Shown: positions 36,923 through 49,700 of the stretch, one piece after another | Layout: each line of letters begins with the position of its first letter | Position numbering within the stretch: position 1 is the first letter of the stretch | Assembly: GCA_013399115.1 (NCBI GenBank) | Contig: VXAA01003997.1 | Span: forward strand, 234,536-298,535 | Source of the DNA: Anseranas semipalmata | Taxonomy: Eukaryota; Chordata; Aves; Anseriformes; Anseranatidae | Length of the DNA stretch: 64,000 bases | Reading direction: 5' to 3' | Notes under the pieces: model-generated | The model's input: only the letters and a program-made list of their open reading frames with translations | Told to the model about the DNA's origin: nothing | Databases searched by the model: none | Made by a program: the position numbers and the translations under genes

Positions 36923-37153
36923 ATGAAGACAGTCTGCGCAGCAGGGACTGCAGGGAATGAATGGATTTTTTTCAGCGTCGGTGAAGGAAATCTGACTTTC
37001 AACACTGGCATTATAAAACAGCATAATGTGTGGCCGACGGCTGAAGAGATTTGTAGCTTTTTGGACATTAGTTTTCATACGGATAGTCACTGGGCTTGCC
37101 GGAGAGGGAAGATCTGTGTGGAAAAAGGACCCCAACTCCAGTCCCGTGAGTGA
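36923..37153 (+). other. KLB: Overlapping upstream frame carrying a mammal-like KLB N-terminus, out of frame
   Basis: A 76-codon frame starts 103 nt before the KLB start and overlaps it in another frame. Its first residues are MKTVCAAGTAGNEWIFFS. Human beta-klotho, as recalled, begins MKPGCAAGSPGNEWIFFS, so this is the same segment. It runs out of register with the KLB signal peptide (103 = 34x3+1). The 37026 frame has TAA and TGA stops just upstream, so the two cannot be joined without a shift. As it stands, this ATG (weak context, C at -3) opens a uORF that scanning ribosomes must bypass. Confidence 0.7.
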
Positions 37154-37763
37154 AACACAGATGTTTTTGTATGACACTTTCCCCAAACAGTTTCTCTGGG
37201 GTGTAGGGACAGGGGCGTTCCAGGTGGAAGGCAGCTGGAGGAAGGACGGGAAAGGATCCTCCATCTGGGACCGCTTCATCCACGCGGAGTTCAGAGATGC
37301 TGACAGCGCGGACGTTTCCAGTGACAGTTACACCTTGCTGGACAAAGATCTGTCAGCTCTGGATTTTTTGGGAGTTACCTTTTACCAGTTTTCAATTTCA
37401 TGGTCAAGGCTTTTTCCCACTGGGGTGGTAGCAGCTCCCAACGAAAAAGGACTCCAGTACTATAACACCCTTATTGACTCTCTAGTCTACAGAAATATTG
37501 ACCCTGTGGTTACCCTGTATCACTGGGACCTGCCCTTGACACTGCAAGAGCAATATGGGGGATGGAAAAATGAATCAGTAATTGATATATTCAATGACTA
37601 TGCCACCTTTTGCTTCCAGACCTTTGGGGATCGTGTTAAGTATTGGATTACCATCCATAATCCTTACTTAGTTGCTTGGCATGGGTATGGCACAGGTTTT
37701 CATGCTCCTGGAGAAAAAGGGAAAATAACCACCGTCTACTCTGTAGGACACAATCTGATCAAG
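37026..37763 (+). CDS. KLB: KLB exon 1: signal peptide and first half of KL1
   Basis: 246 codons, ends phase 0 at donor GTACAG. It contains [58 protein letters not shown] and [20 protein letters not shown]. The ATG has A at -3 (adequate context). Confidence 0.95.
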
Positions 37764-40700
37764 GTACAGTATAGTAAGATTTTACAAACTGATCTTGCAC
37801 TGTCATGGGAAATAATGGGAGGAATCAATCATGTAATCAATGTTAAAAAAAAATAATAATCAAGGAATGTGAAAACACCAAGAAATAACCCTTAGCTAAG
37901 GCAGTCAAGTTGATTTCATTGTTGTAGTCACAACAGCCGACCCTGTAATTACTTGTTTTAAGGTGCTTGTTTATTACTCTATTTACATTTCTTTTTGCCT
38001 ACAACATCTGTCTATTAAAGACCATGATTTTCCTTCTTTATTCTTTTCACTTAGTTACACTGAAATGACTGTTCAATCATTCAGCCACACTAAAATGACT
38101 ATTCTATTAGTTTATACAGAGATTTAGTTGTATTTGCATATTGGATCAATTCTACTAGCAATAGAAGATGTGTATATATAAATACGATTAGTTCTGGCTT
38201 AGTAAGATCATACTGCAAAATGTTTATCACTGAACTAGCAAGGTCATCAGTTCTTGGTTTTGGAAGAAAACAAATGTCCCCTTCAGTACTTAAGAGTTTC
38301 AAAATTACATTATTTCCATAGCATTTTCAGCATTTTAATTTTTATGTCAGTGTTATTGTATGTATCAGCTGTCTTCTACAGAATTACACATCTGAAAGGC
38401 TTGATCCCATGATCAATACCTTCAACAGCTGCAGCACTGGGTCCTAAGTTCATGGTATTCTTTCTTTGGAAAGGACAAAAAGAGAAGTCTGAAGTGGGTC
38501 ATATTTTTAAGGAAAAATGTGGAGACATTCATGCTAGTGTCAACAGCATTACAGAGTTACAGCATCTCTGACAGATTATTAATTTCATTCTACAGAGTAG
38601 CTTGTTCGTATGCATAAGAATGTATATTCTTATTTTCTCATGCTATAATTTAAAACAATTTCCAGTAACAGCAGTTTAAGATAATCAACAGTATAAATAT
38701 AGCTTTTTCATCTGTAGTGCTCAACGTACTTTAAAGAGCAGGTCATTTTCCTGTTTGTTTGATAGAGAAGATAGTATAATTCCCCCTGCTCAGACATTTC
38801 CTAGCTGTCACAAAGAGACTTTTTCTACTACATCCCATACATTATAGATATAATTAACAAATACATCTGAATGTATTCGTCATACGGAAAGAAGTATGCA
38901 TGTTGGGAAATATTAATTACCAGAGTGGTTAAAATATTCTGCAACTTCTATTTCTTGTATATGTTTCCAGGCTTCAACCTGGAGAACATCCTTTTTCAGA
39001 AAACTCACACTGCAGTCAATAGAAGTTTTACACAAAAAAAAGTAGTGTCCAGAGTTACTAACTGATTTCAAACATAGCACAAGAATGATCTAACTATAGA
39101 GATTTGTGAAGCGTCTCAAAGACAACTGATGTCCAACCATTCTTTTTATTTTCAAGTGCTATATATGATACAATACACATAAAAAATACAACACAAGTCT
39201 GTGGTATTGCTTGCCTGCATTTCTGAGTGGCACAATCAAAACTGGGTTATCAACTAGGCAATTTCTGCATTTTCCCACAAAATCCATGTAAGCACCACAC
39301 AGCACAGAGAGAGCAATACCTCTGCTGAAGAATCAACTAGATGTGCCAGGAAGCCAAGCACAGCTGGGTCTGATATACAAATTACTAAATTAAGTTCCTT
39401 GGTGAATATGACTTAACTCAGACTTGATCTAATAGTTCATTCTAGCTTTAAAATCTGTGCATCAGAGAATAAAATAAACCACTTAAATGAAAGATTTGAT
39501 GAGACTTCCAGCAACACAATCTATTAACAGTTTTTTGTTTTATTATTCTTATCCAGAAGTTATTTTCATGTGGTATCTTTCTCACAGCACCATGAACACC
39601 ATGAACATTACCTAATGTATTAGCAATTTTCTCCTGTGGCACTGTAAAATTCCTGAAGATTTTAGGTCTTCTTTACAAAGAATCTGAACTTTGTCATAAT
39701 GCATCTGAGGAACTAGAGTGTGATGTTTTGGGGTTGGAAGTGGAATTGAAGCTCTTGAGGAACCTGTTGACATGAGTCAATTCATCTTTTTTTTTTTCCC
39801 TTAATAAAACATAATTAAAGCCAGACATTCCACATAAGATGTAGGTGGTATACTTTTCAAGCCAACTAGACAGAATCTTTTCTCAAAGATTTATCTGGGT
39901 ATCTAAATGTTCTGTTTGTTTAGTTTTGTTGACAATGCCATATGAATATACTGGATTCATGCACAACCAGGACTCACACGTTGTGAAATGTCTCTCCTCT
40001 GAGAGACAGAGAATATTATAAGAATCCCTCCTTAAAGAGTTTTCACATGGCTTTTTCCTTCAGGACTGCAAATCTGTTTCTCAGACATTGTATTATGGCT
40101 ACCTCCAAATTTACAACTACAAAACAAAACCATCCTCCCAAACGTTGACCATTGTTGACCCAGAAAAATGTCAGGCTTTGGCCTGTGAGGAGCAAAGCCT
40201 GTTAAAGCTCTTGGAAAAAATCCCACTTATGTCAGTGACTTCAGGAAGAGCCAAGTTCTTGTCCATGTGAAGGCTTCCTTTTTGGACAGCCTGCTGAAAG
40301 ACAATATTCTTGTGCCACCCTATGTACACTACTATGTCCACCCATTGAATATGCTGAGCAGGAAAACCAGATCTATAATGCTCAAGAGAAACTAATCTGG
40401 CCACCACTCTGTTACTTAGCAAACTGCTGAATAATCATTCTAAAGCCTTTTTATAGAAATATATGGAGTACCTTTGGATAAACCAAACTCTCTCATGAGT
40501 CCAACTTTTAGTTTCATTTTTCAGTGCACAGTTGCAGCTGCGGTGTTGTGAGAACTAACCACCATTTACATAAGCGAGTGCTTTTATGTGGTATATCAAT
40601 TATAAACTGAAGCTAAGTTTCAGAGAATCACAAAAACAGTATAACAAACGATAAACTGCAGCTTTTCTGGACTTTGGATTATTTTGTTGTAAGAACAGTT

Positions 40701-43700
40701 TGAAAGTTGCTGGAGATTTTTGTGTCTCTAGGAGAGGGCTGAAGAAATTTCTCTTAACTAACCATTTTAGTAGATTTTAGGAGTTTTTTTTTTTTGGTAG
40801 ATTAAAGAAATCCAACAGCTTAAAACTCAAATAATTGGCTGGCAAAAAGATAAAGTCCATGTATTTTAGAACCGATAAAAAAATTATCTGCTTCCATGAA
40901 TGAATTTCAGGTAGGCCATTAGGTAGATAATTATCTTATTAAGGACTTTCAACAAAAGTAGGGTTTATCTGTCTTCTTCAAGCTCAAGAGCCATATACTG
41001 TTGCTAGCACAAGGTGTTACACATGCTGTATCGGATAACACGTGTTTTCCTTCTGTGCTTTGCATCCTTCTAAGGGAATGCCCCAGATGCATCTACTAAA
41101 GAGGCAGTCCTGCATTTTACATGGGTCTTGCTATTCAAGACCCATAAACAAAGAGGGCTACTGAATGCAAAAGCAAAGGCTGCTAAGCAGAGTGCTTAGG
41201 AGAGCTGCATGGGGAAAACAATATATAGAGGAACTCAACATTTCCATTTAAAATACATGTTGCATGTTATTATGCATGATATAGGCCCATAATGGCTGCC
41301 AATCATTTTAAGGGACCTGATACTACTTAGCTGGAAATGAATAGGAAATCTGAAGTTTGAAGCTTATAAATTATAAATTGCTAAGGTGTTCACATAGGTA
41401 AATCTCTATTCAGTTGGATGATCATTATCACCATATGGATACCATATGGAGAATGACAGTCAATCTGTATCTCCTTTATCATTAAAGGAGACTGCACTTC
41501 GCAAAAGCAACATTGGAAAGCAATTAATAAGACGTGACTTGCCACGTGACACTTGAAAGACATATCAAAGAAGATACAGAAGCTATGAGCTTGCTTCTGA
41601 GGAAGCTGTCATACTGAGGTGGAGAAGAAAAAAATTGCACACAGAAAAATTAGGTGAATTTCTTTGATTTAATAGTAACTAAATCGGACAAGAAGCAGGA
41701 AAATATAAAGCAGGTGAATCATTCTGACTGGAGCTAAATCAGATATTTACCTGATCTATTATCACCATTTTCTCTGGATCTAGTTATGTTCTTTCTGTGT
41801 AGTACTTAGACTGAGGTTTGTAAATATCACAAACTACAGACCAGGCTGTCTTTTTGTCCTCTGTTTTGGTGCCCTGCAGGCAGTTCTGTCTTTGCTAAGT
41901 AACAGGCAGAAACAGACTTTTTTTTTTTTTTCCTGTTAGAGACCATTCATGCTCCGTTCCATCTTGCAGAAAATCCCAGGAGAAAATAATCAGAATAAGG
42001 AAATCTCCCTACAAATCTTTTCATGGACATGTTTTCATAACATATACCAGGAAAAGGCAATACATCCCCTTTCAAATACGATGTCTCCATATAGATCCAT
42101 TACAGATCAGGTTCATCTCTGTGCCTGGCTGTGTTACTCCCAGCTCTTTGGTAGCAGTCACTATGCCAGGATCCCTTCATGGACACTATCGTCTTTGGGA
42201 TCTTTGGATGAGCATGTCCCAGAGAAGTACCATAATTCATTCTCTTTAAAAGCAAATTTCTACTGAATGAATGGGGAATAACTTTTATCTCTAAGTCCAC
42301 CCAGACACTTTCTTCCCTTTCTCCAAAGGGGCCTCCTCTCCTCAGGATCTAGAAAGATGAAGCTACACCAGTGCCCATATTTCTTTCGGGAGGAGGGAAA
42401 TTGGTCTCCATCAAGTATGGCTCTAGGATGGACAGCAGAATTGTCTATGCTTGTAAATGTCTTTGCCAGAAGATTTTTCAAACAGTGGCAGTCATCAGTG
42501 ATGGCAGTATTTTGCAAGTTTTGAATCAGAACTGATTCACGCTTTTCTATATGATTTGTTATTTTCATCTTAGCTTTCTTCTTGGAAATCATCAGGAAAA
42601 ATGCAATCCAAATAGCATACAACAAATCTGACAGTAAAACCTCAGTCCTTCAAACCACCCTTTCAGAAGCTTAGTCACCTACATGTCAACAGCCCTTTTT
42701 TTCTTCACAAGGATTCAGCTTCAGAGTCAGTTTGCAAAAAAAAAGGCTTTAGCTCTACAACATGGCATCTTTACCAAAGACCCAAAGTGCCTTGAACTGA
42801 ATTAAACTCTCCAGATAAGCCCCACACACCTGCTGTTCTTCGAAAGTGATTTTTACACCATCATCATCAGACTCTCTATTCTAGCTCCTCATGGTTTAAA
42901 AAACAAACAACTAAATCACAAAGCAAGAATCATTTTATTAGGATTTTTTTTTTTAATTCTAATTCTAAATGCTCTTGTTCTCCAGCACTCTGAAATAACT
43001 CCATACATGCCTGACATTGTTTTGTGTGCTCATTGCTGAGGCATTCAAGGAAAACAGCTTTACTTTAACACATCTTATGAACCTGAAATTGTCAGTCTTT
43101 CAATAATAAGCTTTTTGTCTATGCACAACATAATTGACAGGATCAGAGTTTGAAGGAGTATGAGAATATTTCAAGAAGAGAGGAGAACAACACAGTTATC
43201 TATTTTATTAAATTGACTCATTCTATCTAGCCTTTTTACAGGGTTAATACTAACTGACTTAGCACTCTCTGTGACTTTCAAGTCTATGGAATAATTGCTA
43301 TACTAATACCAAGACAATATGCTGAAATTAATGTCATACGTATCTAGAATAAATACACAATATTGATCCTGCTTTCACTGTGTACTTAGCCTTGACATTT
43401 GTCCTTGATCTAACAAGGAAAGTGAAAGATTAGGGATTAAACTGTAACTGAAAAAAAAAAAAAAAATAGATTAGTCAAGATTTACTCAAAATAGCCATTA
43501 TAATGTATGATACAGCTTTTAAATTGATGTTTACTTCATGCTTTGTCTTACAAAACAAATGTTAATAATCAATTGGTTCCATCAATAATAGTTTGCATTT
43601 AGAGAACACCCTTCATCTGAGAACGCTAAACTGCTTTATGGACAATTAACAACACAAAACAGAATGACTGGCAAGCAGGTGCTATTGCCTCTACTACATC

Positions 43701-46700
43701 TGTAAAAACCTTCAGTATAGACCAGTCACAATTTTTTTGAACAGAGGTAACCCTCAGAATTAGGAGACATCAATGACACACATGAATTTGTGATGTGAAA
43801 ATCCTATCTTGACTCATCCTAAATGCATGTATTTGTACTAGGCACCTGCTTGTGCACAATTGTACCTCTGGCTGTTTTCAAAACTGTACACAATATTTTC
43901 TTAGTAACTCTACTTTCTTCTAATCAACCTCCTGAAAGTGCATATGAATATAATGAATTCTCCCTGGTTGTCTTTTACCTGTCAGTAGTGCATGCCAATT
44001 AGATGAGTTTTGGCAAAGACTTCTTTCTCCACCTCATTTAGAAACGTGGAATTGCTAAGATTACCTGATGCCTCTGTCATGCCACTTGGCCCTGTGAATA
44101 AAACAGCTGACTTCAGCAGGGATTTTCTTGTTAAGCCAATGCAAACATACACCTTTCATCAAACAGTGGTGTTAGTAGGCTGTGTCTGGGAAAAAAATAT
44201 ATACTAACCATGTGAGAAATCACTCGGGACAGATAACTGCGCAGGCTAATACCAAAGCAAGCCTGCCCGCAGCAGCCATCTGGGGCTGGAGGGACCTTTG
44301 GGAGAGGACAGTGAGGGTAACTGAGGGGATGGCTTTAGCCACATACATTTTCTGACAAAACTAGTAAGAAATACCTTTTATAATATCATAGTTGTATCTT
44401 GCAGTTTGCTTCATGAGTACAATTTTGCTGACTTCCCTTTAACCTGCGTCTCAAAGGTTAATGTTGCTTTATCAGTACTTTCAAAGACAGACCTTGAACG
44501 AATGTTATGAGCATGACCTTAGAAACCGTAAACAACTGATACACAAAATTTCACAAACTGTAATTCTGCAGTAGTCCTGAGCTTAACCAAATATCTACCT
44601 GACAGCAGTCCATTTGTTGTTTTTTTTTAAGCTGTCAAGGCTGTGTATTTCTAGATAAATTAACTGAAATTATTGTCCAATGTAAGCAATGCTGTTTGGT
44701 TTGGTAATGATGTCAGTCTAACTCAGCACTGTAAGTGTTTCATAATGCTTCTCGATGTTTTTTCTGGGTGCAAACAGTTATTTTCTTTCCAGCTTAGCAT
44801 ATAGAGTCACGCTTTAGGAGCAAAGTAAACCCTGAGTTATTTGACAGCTCATCAGCTGGAGAAAGGTCAGCTCCTCTCCTCTGTGTCACATCCTCCTCCT
44901 TCACCCTGATCCAGAGCCATCCTTCTCTGACACCCTAACTGTCCTGGTTTCCTATAGGATTTAGGACAATGCTAGTGGTTCCTAAATCTCCTATGTATTC
45001 CCTTTAATGCATAGGCCGTGGAAATTTTGACTGCTGTGATCTCTTATTTAAGTAATTAACAACGTGACATTTGAAGGTGATTCTGGTGTGTGACAATGTT
45101 AAGCCTTCAAAAACATGATGATGATCAGAAAAATTGAATTAAGATGTGACACGAGGTATGTTTTCATTGCCATTAACACACTTAACAAAACTTTCGTCTA
45201 TCCTAGAGAAGTCAGTATTGGGCCTATCATGAGTACTGAAACATGCCATAACCAAAAAAACTTAGGAGAGGCGGCTGCCAGATTTTCTTTTAAAACCGAA
45301 GTGGTACCGCTCTCAGAATGAATACTTAAAGTGAATAAGCTTTATTCTGTTCTGTTTCATGTACTGTCAGGAAAATTAGAACAACTTCAAAGAAGAAAGG
45401 AACTAAAAGCCTGGATCAAAATTCTCACACGGAACTATAAAACCTGACATTTCATTTCAAACTTTGCAGCTGCAGCTTGCAGCTTTCTCCAAATTTCATA
45501 TTTATGGACTGTGCAAATACTTAAAAGCTGAACACTTACATGATTAGTCGAAATTCAAACAAATGGAAGTAAATGGCAAGAGCAGTATGGGGTGCACATG
45601 GTTTCATCAGAGTAAAACCAGGTAGCCCCCATAGCACAGACCAATCAATAGCACAGACCAATCAATAGCACAGACCCTACGTTGACAAAGGAAACATAAT
45701 TCAAGGTGTATAATTTATGTAAAGATTGTAATGACAGTTTAAAATTTTAACCATATCATCAATCACTGCTTTACGGAGAAAGAACTAGCTGGGACTCTGT
45801 TCACTGAGTTCAAATCCCACCATCAACAGCTGTTTAGTCCAAAAGTGTCTGTAAGAGCTACTCCACATACCTGCTGGGACTTCTTGCAACCTTCAGACCT
45901 ATGTTAAAAGGCAAAAAGCCACAACCCTAATGTATCATAGGAACAGCACACAGGAGATGCTGAGCATTACCATCATCTGAGGACCTTGCATTATAACAGC
46001 TATTGCCCATGTGCAGTGTGATTATTGTACATTAACTGTTCATTAATATTTTCATAGAATTCTGCAGCAAATCAGATCTAGCTACCTGCTTGTCTAGCTG
46101 CCTACACACAGAGAGTTTTATTAAAGAGTAACAATTTAATGTTATTTTTCTCTTATTAGGCTCATGCAAAAGTTTGGCATAACTACAAAAAACGCTTTCA
46201 ACCATATCAGAAGGGGTTGATGTCCATAGTCTTGGGATCCCACTGGATCGAACCCAACAGATCGGAAGATGCTTTGGACATTTCTAAATGCCAGCAGTCT
46301 GTGGAGAGAGTACTTGGATGGTTTGCTAAACCCATCCACGGGGATGGTGATTATCCCGAAGAACTGAAAAATGAATTATCTTTTTTGCCACGCTTTACTG
46401 AGGATGAAAAAAAGTACATAAAAGGAACAGCTGACTTCTTTGCATTTTCCTTTGGTCCTAATAACTTCAAACCTCCAAACACACTACCAAAAATGGGACA
46501 AAACTTGTCACTCAATTTGAGGGAAGTACTGAACTGGATTAAGCTGGAATACAACAGTCCTCGGATCTTGATTGCGGAGAATGGCTGGTTCACTGACAGC
46601 CATGTGAAAACCGATGACACCACAGCCATCTACATGATGAAAAACTTCATAAATAAGGTTTTACAAGGTTTGTGCACAAGTTAGTTGTTGGATTTTTGGA

Positions 46701-49700
46701 GAGATTTTAAAGATCATTTTAAAGATCATTTAGCTTTTTAATGATTTAATCTTTGTAAAAGACATAATGGTGACTAAGTTAATTATTAATTTTTTCTACT
46801 GCATGAGTACTAGTCATGGATCAGGATCCACTGGTGCTAGGTGTTGTACAAACAGAAAAAAAAATGTAGTCCCTGTCCTAGAAAGCTAAAGTCCAACATC
46901 TGGGTACAAAACTGAGTCAGAAATGAGTGTAAACAAATATAGTGCATATCATTTTTCACTGATGGCAGCCCAACTGTAACATCTTCATGTGAGTACATAC
47001 CTTGACAGCAGGAAAATGAGTCAGTGACAACAGGCTGTCATCATCATGCTGAGGTCCTACTCCAATGCCAAATGCACAAAGTAAATCAGCAGGAGAACAG
47101 CAACCATTCTTCAGGATTACAGCATGCCAAACAGGGATAATGTGTTTAAATACACAGTTTTAATCTTGATATTTTCCCTTCATAAAGCCAGAGTGCAGGG
47201 TGTGCTGGCTGGAGGCAAAAGATTTAATTTTATATGAAACATAAACACTGTTAGTACCTGAAGCCTCTGCAAAACGAGTATTTCTTTTCACCAGCCCGTT
47301 TTTCAGCTTCAGTGCTAGGGGAGTGACACCTTGCAGCCTCAGCACTGGGCAATGCCTTCTGCATCATATGCCATATGCCATATTGCTGCCATGGGGTGGC
47401 TCAGATCCTTCACAAAAATCTTTCTTATCCTCAGAAAAGGGAAAATGTGAGAAATCAAGAAGTCAGGAAACACTGTATCACCAAAAAACATAATTAAGCT
47501 CCTAAGGAAGATTGTCCAGATATAGTTAAAGGTGGTCCAAAGTGTGAACTTCACACAGCCCAATACATATGGCATGGCATGACTTTTCCAGATTTTGAGG
47601 AGGTTACATTCCAGTATTCAGTTCATGATGTTTTAAATACTGCATCGACACAGCAGGGAAACCTAGGTGCAGGCCTTGACTAGAAGATGTGTAGCAGGTA
47701 GATTTCTGGACACTTATGAAAGAAAATCCATAGCATGCTCTTTTTTTATTTTTTTTTTTCAATCTTCTAGAGCAGAACTGACTGTAAAAAACATATGTGG
47801 ATCCAAACTTCAGAAATATTTGGTTCAATGTTCAGCCAATAACCACAGAACTATAATCTACATATATATGTATACCGATACTTCAACCTCTGCTTCAAAA
47901 TACAGGATTACCTCTTAACTAATGCATTTTTTTTTTGTGAAGCAAACTTCACCTAATCAGGAGTAACATTTGGAACATATTCTTCTATTTTTACTGACAG
48001 ACAAGTCAGGTATAATATAAAGTTGCTCCTTGCAGCAAAATGAATGAGATCTTTTTAACCTCACTTTTTTTTTTTAACCTTACTTTTTAGTCATAATTCC
48101 CTAATTTTATTGGTATATATTTGTTACTGAAAAATCACCAAATGCAGCTTAAAAAAAAAAAAAAAAAAAACATTCAATACTAATTTAATCTGTTAAGGAA
48201 CCAGTGACAGGTATTCTTTTTTCTGAATAAGGACTAAGGTATGTAATGTCTATCACAGTTTTGCAATGAATTATAGTGGGCCAATAACCCTGCAAAGTTT
48301 GAGAAAGCCCTCAAGATCTTCAAAGCGAATAGACCTTTCTGATATATCATCCCTCATATATGTTAGAGTCCTAAATATACAGCTCATGAATGTTAATTTC
48401 TCTTATGCAGCTATTAAATACGACAACATAGATGTGTTCGGTTACACAGCCTGGTCACTCCTTGATGGCTTTGAATGGCAACATGCTTACAACATCCGGC
48501 GCGGATTATTTTATGTAGATTTCAAAAGCGAAAAAAAGGAAAGGATTCCCAAGTCATCTGCACTTTATTATAAACAAATAATACGAGAAAATGGCTTCTT
48601 CCCAAAAGAGTCTACCCCAAGTTTGCAAGCTCAGTTTTCCTGTGACTTCTCCTGGGGTATCACTGAGTCTGTTCTTAAGGTAAGAGCAAAATACTGAAAA
48701 CACCATTGGAGGCAGAGTGATTAAGAGTTTTACTTTGTGAATAAAAGACTGGGTACGGGACCTTTCATTCAGCAATCTCAGTGCACACTGCAGCCTAGTC
48801 ATAACTGCATAGGATCCATTTTATCTATTTGACAGGTTCTAAAGCTACTGAACAAGGCAGGAACAGAGCTGAGCCTGGCCGTAGGTGCCACTTACACAAG
48901 TGGGCAATAAGCCATTCTTTAAAAAGACTTGGACCACAGGTGAAGATAACCAACATCAGCACATGCAGCCTTTACCAATAGTGCTCCTATCTGAAAACAG
49001 ATCTTTTTTCCAAACTGATTCCTAAAGTATCTATTTCTGCTTTAAATTTGGTAGATAAGATGACCAATATGTATCGCCAGTATTGAGATACTTTTTGTCA
49101 TTGCGTAGAGAAAGGTAGTCCAGTGAAAAACGTCAGCGTCAAAAAATATCAATAAAACTCTGTAATTTAACCTATTCACTGACAACCATAGGGAAAAAAA
49201 GTAAAGCTTCTATATATTTTGTTAATCATTCTGAGTAAATATACAGCACAGAATAGTCTATTTCCTTAAAAAAAAAATCAGATTTAATCCAAGTATTTTA
49301 AACTTAACAGTATGATATTGCAAATTCTACAAAAATAAGTAAATAAATCAATAAAATTTGGAATAGTTAAAAAAAATCCTGTGTTACATAGAATCTTGTT
49401 AACTAGTAGAAGATAAGCAAGGATATAACTCATACCAAACACTACAAACTGTTTGTGTCAGATATTTGCATAGGCAGAAGGACTACTGGTAAGAACAGAG
49501 ACCATTATGCCATGGTTTCATAAGATTGATCTCAGCAGCAGTGCCAAAACAACCTGTGCCTGCCTTTTGCATCCCCTGTTGCCTCTTCCTAACCACCCTG
49601 CGGGCCCCTCAGCACCATGAGAACCGCTGTTTGCATGACCACAGAGTGAACCCCATGAGAGAGATTTATCTGTGTGAAAACGTATGTAGTGTAGGCTGGT

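Larger units (their letters stand above)
37764..46159 (+). other. KLB: KLB intron 1
   Basis: 8.4 kb, AT-rich, no coding sequence recognised. It holds an ancient MIR-like repeat (about 43588-43705), a 17-bp minisatellite (45631-45676) and poly-T/poly-A runs (41918-41932, 43449-43467). Confidence 0.85.

Noticed and set aside
37068..37283. Minus-strand frames over KLB exon 1
   Set aside because: Antisense shadows of the conserved KLB coding frame.
42260..42625. 121-codon minus-strand frame in KLB intron 1
   Set aside because: Lies inside the intron, no motif, no splice context, composition like random AT-rich DNA.
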